DNA of 5,973 nt. Source: Cyanobacteriota bacterium (lineage in GTDB: Bacteria; Cyanobacteriota; Cyanobacteriia; Phormidesmidales; Phormidesmidaceae). Made by a program: the position numbers and the translations under genes. Shown one piece after another: positions 1-5,973 of the stretch. The notes beneath the pieces were generated by a model that was not told where the DNA came from, searched no databases, and worked only from the letters and a program-made list of their open reading frames with translations. Location of the stretch: the NCBI GenBank assembly GCA_027619675.1, contig JAQCHG010000128.1, positions 1 through 5,973 of the forward strand. The letters are read 5' to 3'. Position 1 is the stretch's first letter. Each line of letters starts with the position of its first letter.

Positions 1-89
1 ATCATCTGTAATCGATCGCGCAATAACGATCGCACGTCATCCGGTAGACGCTCGTAGCGGCCATCGGGGCGAGTTACAACAGAAGTCAT
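1..89 (-). CDS. 5' end of an unrecognised protein gene (runs off left edge)
   Basis: An ATG at 89-87 on the minus strand opens a frame that stays open to the window edge, giving 29 codons plus two bases. The visible peptide starts MTSVVTRPDGRYERLPDD and continues as a charged, Arg/Leu-rich segment (VRSLLRDRLQM) that looks like the start of an amphipathic helix in a soluble protein. There is no signal peptide or membrane segment. Two observations favour a real gene. An AGGA Shine-Dalgarno sequence lies 8 nt before the ATG, and the peptide has ordinary coding character. I do not recognise the family, and 29 residues are too few to assign a function. It lies downstream of ruvB in the same orientation, 210 bp away. 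Co-transcription is possible but unlikely if the hairpin at 233-265 terminates. Confidence 0.55.
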   Translation of the reverse strand, partial: MTSVVTRPDGRYERLPDDVRSLLRDRLQM

Positions 90-97
90 AGCATAAG

Positions 98-101
98 TCC
101 T
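98..101 (-). promoter_or_regulatory. Shine-Dalgarno sequence of the left-edge gene
   Basis: On the minus strand AGGA lies 8 nt upstream of the ATG at 89-87, which is good spacing for ribosome binding. It is the main reason for choosing this start. Neither ruvB nor the large kinase gene has as clear a site. Confidence 0.5.
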
Positions 102-232
102 GAAAAAGAGCCCATGTTGGTGGTTGCAGGTCGCTACACCTGAAGGCAACTATGCCGCTGTATTTTACTGGACTGGGCTGAAAAATCCACCCTGATTTTA
201 AGGTTGTAACAGAGGTTATTAGTGTTTGAAGG

Positions 233-265
233 AAAAAGATGACCCCACATGTAGCGTTTTGGGGT
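233..265 (-). terminator. Possible weak intrinsic terminator of ruvB
   Basis: Read on the minus strand, ACCCCA (265-260) pairs with TGGGGT (247-242) across a 12-nt loop. This gives a 6-bp stem with four G-C pairs. Four bases later comes a run of five T (237-233). The order is right for a Rho-independent terminator 35 nt after the ruvB stop. However, the stem is short, the loop is large and the T-run is slightly displaced, so efficiency is uncertain. Confidence 0.35.
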
Positions 266-279
266 GACAATTTTGGGGT
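257..279. repeat. Short direct repeat TTTTGGGGT
   Basis: The nonamer TTTTGGGGT occurs at 257-265 and again at 271-279, so the two copies are 14 bp apart start to start. It supplies two of the four G-tracts of the potential quadruplex. It may have arisen by local slippage duplication. No function is evident. Confidence 0.6.
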
Positions 280-295
280 TGGGGGAACGGAGGGG
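261..295 (+). other. Potential G-quadruplex next to the ruvB stop codon
   Basis: Four G-tracts lie close together on the + strand: 261-264, 275-278, 281-285 and 292-295. The loops between them are 10, 2 and 6 nt. All tracts have at least four G, so a three- or four-layer quadruplex is geometrically possible, although the first loop is longer than the usual 1-7 nt. The + strand is the template strand for ruvB, so a folded structure would face RNA polymerase as it leaves the gene. The ruvB transcript itself would be C-rich here. Folding is an inference from the sequence. Confidence 0.4.
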
Positions 296-299
296 ATCC

Positions 300-1442
300 C
301 TATTCCATCAGGGAGAGTTGTCCGTTGCTGCTGTCTTGGGGTTGGAGGGTTTGGCTGTCATAGCCTAGATGGCGACAGGCCGCAGGGGTTACGACTCTAC
401 CCCTAGGGGTGCGCTGTAGGTAGCCGATTTGCATTAGGTAGGGCTCGTAGACTTCTTCAATGGTTTGGGCATCTTCGCCAGTGGCAGCAGCCATGGTGTC
501 TAGGCCGACGGGGCCGCCGCTAAAGTTTTCAATCATGACGGTAAGGAGGCGGCGATCGGTCCAGTCGAGGCCACAGGGATCGACGTTGAAGAGTTCTAGG
601 GCCTCGGCGGCGATCGCCTCGGTAACCGATCCTGATGCTTTGACTTCGACAAAATCCCGTACCCGCTTGAGCAGGCGGTTGGCGATGCGGGGGGTGCCCC
701 GTGCCCGACGGGCAATTTCGGCGGCTCCGTCTGGTTGTACTGGGGTGTTGAGTACCTGGGCGGTGCGGAGCACGATGTCTGTTAGTTCATCGACTTCGTA
801 AAACCGCAGCCGTTGAATCAGCCCGAAGCGATCGCGCAAGGGTGAGGTGAGGGCACCGACCCGAGTGGTTGCCCCCACCAGGGTGAATGGCTGCAACGGT
901 AGACTCCGGGTGCGGGCGCTTTGGCCTTTGCCAATGGTGATGTCGAGGCGAGCATCTTCCATGGCAGGGTAGAGAATTTCTTCGGTCACCCGAGGCAGGC
1001 GGTGGATCTCATCGATGAAGAGAACGTCTCCAGGCTTTAGATTGACGAGAAGCCCGGCGATATCTCGGGGGCGTTCTAGGGCGGGGGCCGTGGTGATTTT
1101 GCAACTGACGCCCATTTCCTGGGCCAGGATCAGGGCCATGGTGGTTTTGCCCAGGCCGGGGGGACCGTATAGCAGTAGATGGTCGAGGGGTTCTTGGCGG
1201 GATTTTGCCGCCTGGATGGCAATATCGAGAACTTCTTTGAGGGCTTTTTGGCCAATGTAGTCCCTGATGCGTTGGGGCCGGAGACTCTCTTCCACGGCCT
1301 TGTCAGAACTTTCTGGGGTATTTCGCACGAGGGAAATAACGGGTCCCCGTTCCGATTTTGGGGGTGGAGGTGGGGCTGGGCGATCGCCCGCCTGCCCAGA
1401 ATTAGGAGGATGGGCGGGCTGCTGGGAAGAGATGATAGCCAC
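300..1442 (-). CDS. ruvB: Holliday junction branch migration helicase RuvB
   Basis: RuvB is the hexameric ATPase that, loaded by RuvA, drives branch migration of Holliday junctions in recombination and fork repair. With the GTG start the protein has 380 residues. A poorly conserved Pro-rich extension (about 1-50) comes first. The AAA+ core follows: Walker A GPPGLGKT (93-100), Walker B DEIH (144-147), sensor 1 in VGATT (188-192), arginine finger within SPLRDRFG (200-207), and sensor 2 in [12 protein letters not shown] (249-260). The C-terminal winged-helix DNA-binding domain includes TPRGR (345-349). Every key ATPase residue is present, so it should be active. The frame can be extended to a TTG at 1448. 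I prefer the GTG at 1442 because it gives MAIISS, the usual start of cyanobacterial RuvB as I remember it. Neither start has a clear Shine-Dalgarno sequence. The stop is TAG at 302-300. No ruvA or ruvC is adjacent. Confidence 0.97.
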   Translation of the reverse strand: MAIISSQQPAHPPNSGQAGDRPAPPPPPKSERGPVISLVRNTPESSDKAVEESLRPQRIRDYIGQKALKEVLDIAIQAAKSRQEPLDHLLLYGPPGLGKTTMALILAQEMGVSCKITTAPALERPRDIAGLLVNLKPGDVLFIDEIHRLPRVTEEILYPAMEDARLDITIGKGQSARTRSLPLQPFTLVGATTRVGALTSPLRDRFGLIQRLRFYEVDELTDIVLRTAQVLNTPVQPDGAAEIARRARGTPRIANRLLKRVRDFVEVKASGSVTEAIAAEALELFNVDPCGLDWTDRRLLTVMIENFSGGPVGLDTMAAATGEDAQTIEEVYEPYLMQIGYLQRTPRGRVVTPAACRHLGYDSQTLQPQDSSNGQLSLME

Positions 1443-1462
1443 AGACAATAAGTGGGTGAAAA

Positions 1463-1468
1463 ATTATA
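1463..1468 (-). promoter_or_regulatory. Likely -10 box of the ruvB promoter
   Basis: The minus strand reads a perfect TATAAT at 1468-1463, about 20 nt upstream of the GTG start. Transcription would begin near 1456, leaving a leader of only about 14 nt. No good -35 hexamer sits 16-18 nt upstream. A TTGCAC at 1484-1479 is only 10 nt away, which is too close. The promoter may therefore depend on an activator or an alternative sigma factor, or the match may be chance. Confidence 0.45.
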
Positions 1469-1521
1469 AGTCCAGGCAGTGCAAAAGACTCCCCATCAAA
1501 TCAGGATGAGGCGAAAAGGCA

Positions 1522-1582
1522 CTGACTGCCCGTACCAATGAGTATCTTCAATGAAGGTACGATTACTCTCGATTGTAGTCAG
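1522..1582. repeat. Nested short inverted repeats upstream of ruvB
   Basis: CTGACT (1522-1527) pairs with AGTCAG (1577-1582). Inside it CGTACC (1531-1536) pairs with GGTACG (1556-1561). The near-perfect dyad CTTCA-A-TGAAG (1546-1556) overlaps the inner arm. A further pair, CAGTGC (1477-1482) with GCACTG (1519-1524), lies next to it. Each arm is only 5-6 bp and the internal loop is asymmetric. A protein-binding dyad or a weak RNA fold is possible, but so is chance. Confidence 0.35.
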
Positions 1583-2019
1583 AACAGAGGTATTACTCAA
1601 GTGGACTGGTGGGGAGGGGGGAACTGTGCGAAGACGGAATCTCTAGGTTTTCCCTGATTACCCATGAGCCTGAGTGTCTTAATGACCATGCTTTCTTGCC
1701 GTTTGCTAAGGAGATGCCATCGCCAGAATTGAGGACTCGTTAATGTGAAGCCAAGGCAAGGGCTGGCCGAGTACTCTGCGGCGGCATTACAGTCCTCCTG
1801 GCTCCCTGGCCCCTCGGCTCATTCACCTCAGGAAACAGTTGGCAAATTGACGCCGTACAGTACTGGTCAGGCTTTCGCACTTAAGGAGTCGGTTAACCAT
1901 TCGGAAAAATTACAGTTACTGAGGTGAGGAGACGAATCAGCCTAGTCAAGATTGGCTGGTGGGGTAGACAGTGGATATTGAGGTTGTGGCTGATTGGGTG
2001 AGGGCTTGAGCGCTATTTT

Positions 2020-5000
2020 ATGTTGACGATCTCAGGCTATGAGGTATCGACGCTACTGTACGAAGGCGATCATTCCCAGGTGTATCGGGGTAGCCGTCGG
2101 GCAGATAGTAAAGCTGTGGTTTTAAAAACCTTGCGTCGTAGCCTAACAGATCCAGAACAAGTGGCCCGCTACCGCCAGGAATACACCATTACCCATGCCT
2201 TACGCCAAGTGCCGGGAGTGGTGCGAGTGTATGGGCTAGAGCAGGTAGACCACCGACCTGTGATTGTTTTGGAGGACTATGGTGCCCAAACCCTAGGGGA
2301 GTACATGGCCCGTCAACCGCTGACAATCGCTGCTTTTTTGGATCTGGCGATCGCCCTGACGGAAATTCTGGGGAGGGTACATGAGGCCCATATCATCCAC
2401 AAAGACATCAACCCCGCCAATATTCTCATCCATCCCCTTACCCATGAACTGCGGCTGATTGATTTTGGTATCGCGTCCCAACTCTCCCGAGAAACGCCGA
2501 TGGTTAGCGGTGTGGGCATTTTGGAGGGGACGCTGCCCTACCTCTCGCCGGAGCAAACGGGGCGCATGAATCGTGCCCTCGACTATCGCAGCGATTTTTA
2601 TTCCCTGGGGGCGACGTTCTTTGAAATGTTGACGGGGCAACCGCCGTTTCAGTTCCAGGATCCGCTGGAACTGATCCATGCCCATATTGCCCGCACCCCT
2701 CCGTTAGCCTCTACGGTGGCTCCAGAGGTGCCGACGGCGATCGCCCACATTATCCAAAAACTCTTAGCTAAACGGGCGGAAGAACGCTATCAGAGTGCGC
2801 GGGGACTGTTGGCGGATTTACGGCGCTGCCAGGGACTGACGGTGGAACAGCGGACAATGACCTTTCCGCTGGGTACCGCAGATGTTTCGGACCGATTTCA
2901 GATTCCCCAAAAGCTGTACGGGCGATCGACAGAGGTGGCCCAAATTTTGGCGGCCTTTGAGCGGGTTAGCCCTGGGGCGGTGGATGGAGCGGTGACGCAG
3001 GATCCCCCCAAGACAGCGGGGCCGCGACATTTGGTGTTGGTGGCGGGCTATTCTGGCATTGGCAAATCGGTGTTGGTGTACCAGCCCATTACGGGGCGGC
3101 GGGGCTACTTAATTGGCGGGAAGTTTGATCCCCTCCAGCGGAATGTCCCCTATCGGGCCTTTATTAACGCCTTTACCGATTTAGTGAACCAGGTGTTGAC
3201 GGAATCGGATCAGCGCTTAGACCAGTGGCGATCGCACCTCCAGCGACAGTTGGGGAGTAATTTATCGGTGATGGTTGCCCTCGTACCCTCCTTGGCGTTG
3301 ATTGTGGGGGAGCAACCGCCTCCCATCCCGGTGGGGGGAGCTGAGGCCCAGAATCGATTTAACCTGGCCCTTCAAACCTTAGTGCGGGTGTTTGCCCAGC
3401 CCCAGCATCCCCTGGTGATCTTTTTGGATGACCTCCAGTGGGCAGACATGGCATCCCTGCACCTGATGCAGCGGTTGCTGATGGAGCCTGAGGGCCACAG
3501 TTTGCTGCTGATTGGGGCCTATCGGGATAACGAGGTTGGCCCGACCCATCCCCTCACCCTCACCCTAGAGCAGTTGAGAACGGAGGGGGGGGACTACGAA
3601 ACCGTGCCCCTGCGCCCCTTGGCGCTGCCGGACATTACGGAACTGGTGATGGATGCCTTGCGCTGCGATCAGCAGGCGGCAACCGCCTTGGCCCACCTAT
3701 TGCAGAGCAAAACCGGGGGCAACCCCTTTTTTTTGGGGGAGTTTTTGAAAACCCTCTACCGCGATCGCCTGATCACCTTCGATCCCCAACGGGGGTGTTG
3801 GTGTTGGGAGTTGGCCGCCATCCGTCAACGCAACGTCACTGACAACCTGGTGGAATTGTTAGCGGAGAATTTGCAGCGCTTGCCCCCTGACAGTCAACGG
3901 TTACTGCAATGGGCCGCCTGTATGGGCACCCCCTTTGATTTGCAGAGCTTGGCATGGGTGCTCAAACAACCCCTGGACCTGACCGCCGAGCACCTGTGGG
4001 GGGCGTTACAGGCTGAACTGGTGATGCCCGTGGGGGACACCTATCGGCTCACCTCCGTGGCCAATTTGATGGATCGTCCCCTGCAATATCGGTTTGCCCA
4101 CGATCGCATCCAGCAGGCGGCCTATTCCCTGTTGTCCATGGTGGAACGTCCGGCGGTGCACTACCGGGTGGGGCAGCGGTTGCTGGAGATCGCCAGCCAG
4201 GAAATGGCCACCTCCCGCCTCTTCCAAATCGTCAATCAGTTGAATTTGGGGCAGGTCCAGACCCAGGGCATTGAAGAACAGGTGATTTTGGCGGGGCTCA
4301 ATTTGCGGGCGGGGCGACAGGCTAAAGCCTCTGCGGCCTATGACACAGCGCTAACCTATTTGCAGACGGCGTTGGCCCTCTTGGGTCCCCAAAGCTGGGT
4401 AGAGCATCCCCACTTGACGGCGGATCTACATCAGGAAGCGGCGGAAGTGGCCTGTTTGTGTGGTCAGTATGCCGTAATGGCGGATTGGATAGAGACGGCC
4501 TTGGCCCGCTCCCCATCCCTGAGTCAGTGGACCGCCCTGCACCTGATTCGGATCCAGGCGGCGATTTTGCAAAATCAACCCCTGCAGGCGGTGCAGCAGA
4601 CCTTGCCCCTGCTGCGGGAATTGGGGATGGGGTTTCCTCGCCGCTGGCGAATGCTCTACGTGGTGATGGGGTTAATGGCCATGCGGATGAAACTGGCCCG
4701 CTGGTCAGAGACAGCCCTGCGATCTCAGCCCATGATGGCGGATGCTCGCCGCTTGGCGGCCATGGCGCTGGTGGAGCGCATTGGTACCTCTGCCTATGTG
4801 GCCACCCCCGACTTGTCACCCCTGATCACCTTCAAAATTCTAGGGTGGTCCCTGCGGGGGGGCTATGCTGCCCCCACCCCCATGGCCTTTGCCTCCTATG
4901 GCTTGGTGATGGCGGGGATCATGGGGGATATTGAGGCGGGATACCGCTATGGCGGCGTGGCTTTGCAGGTGGCCGATCGCTTTGAGTCGCCCATGATTCG

Positions 5001-5973
5001 CTGCCGTACCCAGTTCCTGGTGAACTACCTGATCAACCATTGGCGGGAACCCCTAACGGCGATCGCCCCCCGCATGGAAACCATCTACCAACTGGGTTTG
5101 GCGGCGGGGGATTTAGAATACGCCGCCTTTGCCCTTTACACAGCGGTGCAACTGCGCTTCCTGGCAGGAGCTCCCTTGGGGGAGATCGCCCAGCGCCTAG
5201 ACGAGGGGGCTGCCGCCATTGAGCGGTTACAGCAGCAGACGGCTTTGAAATGGGTGCGGTTGACCCAGCAGTTGATAACCTCCTTCACCGCCCCTCTCCC
5301 AGAGGCGGGTCTGCCGGAACTCCATGTGTCTACGGTCGGGGCCGAGGATGGCGGCGATCGCACCGGGGCGTTTCTGGCCAGCAGCTATCGTTTGCGGTGG
5401 TATTACCTGCTGGGCCAGCCGGATCAAGCCCTGGTGGAGGCGGAACGGGCCAAACCCTTCTTGGATGCGGCGGTGAGTGCCCCGACCATGGCCTTCCACA
5501 CCCTGTTCATCGCCCTTAGTCAGTTGGCCCATTGGCCCCAGGCCAGTCGGCGGCAACGGCGACAATATGGCCGATATCTGCGGCAGGCCCGGCGACAATT
5601 TCGTCGGTGGGCTACCCACGCCCCCGAAAACTACGCCGCCGCCCACTGGTTACTGGAGGCGGAGGTGGCCCGACAGCGGGGGCGGCTCCCCTTGGCCCTG
5701 AAAAACTTTCAAAAGACCCTGCACCTGGCCCAGCGCCATGGCCGGGTAACGGATGAGGCGATCGCCCATGAATGCCTCGGGGGCCTGTATCTGAACTTGG
5801 GGCAGCCGATTGCGGCAGCGGCCCACCTCAACCGCGCCCATTTTTGCTATCAACTGTGGGGGGCCACCACCAAGGCCCAGTGGTTGCGCCGTCAATATCC
5901 CCACCTGATTGAGATGCCAGGGGAAAAGGGGCTCCAGGGTCGCGTCACCACTCAACAGACGACGACAGGCACC
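2020..5973 (+). CDS. Giant Ser/Thr kinase-STAND ATPase signalling protein, probably a kinase/histidine kinase hybrid (3' truncated)
   Basis: The frame stays open for 1,318 codons to the window edge. The ATG at 2020 is the first start after an in-frame TGA at 1999, and it places the protein start (MLTISGYEV) where the family begins. A protein kinase domain (about 7-265) has Lys36, alphaC Glu54, loop HKDINPAN (127-134, catalytic Asp129), DFG (148-150), SPE (176-178) and Asp192. The AAA_16/STAND ATPase (about 300-600) has Walker A GYSGIGKS (343-350), Walker B with DDLQWAD (470-476) and GGNPFF (566-571). After YRFAHDRIQQAAY (690-702) a long helical, TPR-like region runs to CYQLWGA (1276-1282) and YPHL (1293-1296). 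A Gln/Thr-rich linker starts at the edge. Cyanobacterial relatives continue into GAF, HisKA and HATPase domains, so about 500 residues are probably missing. No membrane segment is visible. It is presumably a cytosolic signalling hub; its signal and targets are unknown. The ribosome site is weak (AGGG, 15 nt upstream). Confidence 0.93.
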   Translation, partial: MLTISGYEVSTLLYEGDHSQVYRGSRRADSKAVVLKTLRRSLTDPEQVARYRQEYTITHALRQVPGVVRVYGLEQVDHRPVIVLEDYGAQTLGEYMARQPLTIAAFLDLAIALTEILGRVHEAHIIHKDINPANILIHPLTHELRLIDFGIASQLSRETPMVSGVGILEGTLPYLSPEQTGRMNRALDYRSDFYSLGATFFEMLTGQPPFQFQDPLELIHAHIARTPPLASTVAPEVPTAIAHIIQKLLAKRAEERYQSARGLLADLRRCQGLTVEQRTMTFPLGTADVSDRFQIPQKLYGRSTEVAQILAAFERVSPGAVDGAVTQDPPKTAGPRHLVLVAGYSGIGKSVLVYQPITGRRGYLIGGKFDPLQRNVPYRAFINAFTDLVNQVLTESDQRLDQWRSHLQRQLGSNLSVMVALVPSLALIVGEQPPPIPVGGAEAQNRFNLALQTLVRVFAQPQHPLVIFLDDLQWADMASLHLMQRLLMEPEGHSLLLIGAYRDNEVGPTHPLTLTLEQLRTEGGDYETVPLRPLALPDITELVMDALRCDQQAATALAHLLQSKTGGNPFFLGEFLKTLYRDRLITFDPQRGCWCWELAAIRQRNVTDNLVELLAENLQRLPPDSQRLLQWAACMGTPFDLQSLAWVLKQPLDLTAEHLWGALQAELVMPVGDTYRLTSVANLMDRPLQYRFAHDRIQQAAYSLLSMVERPAVHYRVGQRLLEIASQEMATSRLFQIVNQLNLGQVQTQGIEEQVILAGLNLRAGRQAKASAAYDTALTYLQTALALLGPQSWVEHPHLTADLHQEAAEVACLCGQYAVMADWIETALARSPSLSQWTALHLIRIQAAILQNQPLQAVQQTLPLLRELGMGFPRRWRMLYVVMGLMAMRMKLARWSETALRSQPMMADARRLAAMALVERIGTSAYVATPDLSPLITFKILGWSLRGGYAAPTPMAFASYGLVMAGIMGDIEAGYRYGGVALQVADRFESPMIRCRTQFLVNYLINHWREPLTAIAPRMETIYQLGLAAGDLEYAAFALYTAVQLRFLAGAPLGEIAQRLDEGAAAIERLQQQTALKWVRLTQQLITSFTAPLPEAGLPELHVSTVGAEDGGDRTGAFLASSYRLRWYYLLGQPDQALVEAERAKPFLDAAVSAPTMAFHTLFIALSQLAHWPQASRRQRRQYGRYLRQARRQFRRWATHAPENYAAAHWLLEAEVARQRGRLPLALKNFQKTLHLAQRHGRVTDEAIAHECLGGLYLNLGQPIAAAAHLNRAHFCYQLWGATTKAQWLRRQYPHLIEMPGEKGLQGRVTTQQTTTGT

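Larger units (their letters stand above)
90..299. other. Intergenic spacer between ruvB and the left-edge gene
   Basis: This 210-bp gap has two different halves. The half next to ruvB (about 242-299) is G-rich on the + strand and holds the possible terminator and G-quadruplex described separately. The half next to the left-edge gene is more AT-rich. It contains a minus-strand TAAAAT at 167-162 that could be a -10 box for that gene, implying a leader of roughly 65 nt, but the matching -35 position is poor. A 77-codon frame crosses this spacer at 37-270 on the minus strand. I treat it as chance, because it overlaps the better-supported gene start in another frame. Confidence 0.5.
1443..2019. 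other. 577-bp divergent intergenic region
   Basis: This region separates the divergent ruvB and kinase genes and should hold both promoters. I see no convincing gene in it. A 60-codon GTG frame at 1745-1927 (+) and a 22-codon ATG frame at 1664-1732 (+) lack ribosome sites and have no recognisable protein character. I found no tRNA fold. Visible elements are the ruvB -10 box, short inverted repeats between 1475 and 1582, a G-rich stretch at 1606-1620, and the nonamer CTGGTGGGG at 1606-1614 and 1956-1964, exactly 350 bp apart. A weak candidate promoter for the kinase gene is TTGGCT (1952-1957), an 18-nt spacer, then TATTGA (1976-1981). HIP1 sites are absent here although common in the flanking genes. 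Confidence 0.6.
610..5765. repeat. Dispersed HIP1 palindromes (GCGATCGC), ten copies
   Basis: The octamer GCGATCGC starts at 610, 828, 1380, 2347, 2737, 3228, 3761, 5059, 5354 and 5758. Several copies extend to the decamer GGCGATCGCC. All lie inside ruvB or the kinase gene, where they are often read as Ala-Ile-Ala or Arg-Asp-Arg, and none lies in the spacers. HIP1 abundance is a known hallmark of many cyanobacterial genomes. The entry spans the first to last copy and does not imply a continuous element. Confidence 0.93.

Noticed and set aside
37..270. 77-codon minus-strand frame between the left-edge gene and ruvB
   Set aside because: It overlaps the better-supported gene start in a different frame, spans the likely promoter and terminator area, and its product has no recognisable protein character.
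1664..1732. 22-codon ATG frame
   Set aside because: Too short, no Shine-Dalgarno sequence, and no supporting context.
1830..1837. AGGAAACA, which I recall as the conserved loop motif of the cyanobacterial Yfr2 small RNA family
   Set aside because: I could not find a supporting stem around it or a terminator after it. An 8-mer alone can occur by chance, so a covariance-model search with the Rfam Yfr2 model would be needed.
1745..1927. 60-codon GTG frame in the divergent intergenic region
   Set aside because: No ribosome site, and the composition does not look like protein. Treated as chance.
2293..3030. Minus-strand frames opposite the kinase and ATPase domains
   Set aside because: The plus-strand translation carries all kinase motifs here. 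The antisense products have no recognisable domains.
3721..3740. Possible frameshift at the T8 tract
   Set aside because: The frame reads through GGNPFF, a conserved family motif, with no break on either side.
4322..4934. Long frames inside the kinase gene (165 codons on minus at 4322-4819, 158 codons on plus at 4458-4934)
   Set aside because: They are shadows of the GC-rich helical-repeat region. The frame from 2020 matches the known family throughout this stretch.
1..5973. Mobile element, CRISPR array, toxin-antitoxin or defence system
   Set aside because: I saw no transposase, regularly spaced repeats, terminal inverted repeats or small gene pairs. The STAND-type ATPase resembles those in some defence proteins, but the kinase-ATPase-helical order is that of the cyanobacterial signalling hybrids.

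Overview
The window reads as chromosomal DNA of a cyanobacterium. Three things support this. The HIP1 octamer (GCGATCGC) occurs ten times in about 6 kb. The RuvB protein begins MAIISS and carries the long proline-rich N-terminal extension of cyanobacterial RuvB. The dominant gene belongs to the very large Ser/Thr kinase + STAND-type ATPase (+ histidine kinase) family, which is greatly expanded in cyanobacteria. The genus cannot be fixed from this sequence.

Layout. (1) Bases 1-89, minus strand: the first 29 codons of an unrecognised gene that leaves the left edge, with a good Shine-Dalgarno sequence. (2) Bases 90-299: a 210-bp spacer. Its ruvB-proximal half is G-rich on the + strand, with a possible terminator hairpin and a potential G-quadruplex just after the ruvB stop. 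(3) Bases 300-1442, minus strand: ruvB, complete, most likely starting at a GTG. (4) Bases 1443-2019: a 577-bp divergent intergenic region holding a likely ruvB -10 box and some short inverted repeats, but no recognisable gene. (5) Bases 2020-5973, plus strand: one uninterrupted reading frame of 1,318 codons, still open at the right edge. It encodes an N-terminal protein kinase, an AAA/STAND ATPase and a long helical-repeat region. The GAF and histidine kinase modules expected for this family would lie beyond the window.

The two main genes are divergently transcribed and functionally unrelated: RuvB is the Holliday-junction branch-migration motor, and the large protein is a signalling hub. 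No ruvA or ruvC is visible. I found no tRNA, rRNA, insertion sequence, CRISPR array or defence system. The window is mostly ordinary, and I do not think it holds a wholly new system. The points worth a second look are the atypical kinase active-site loop, the ruvB start and its near-leaderless transcript, the G-rich element after ruvB, and mononucleotide tracts in the kinase gene.
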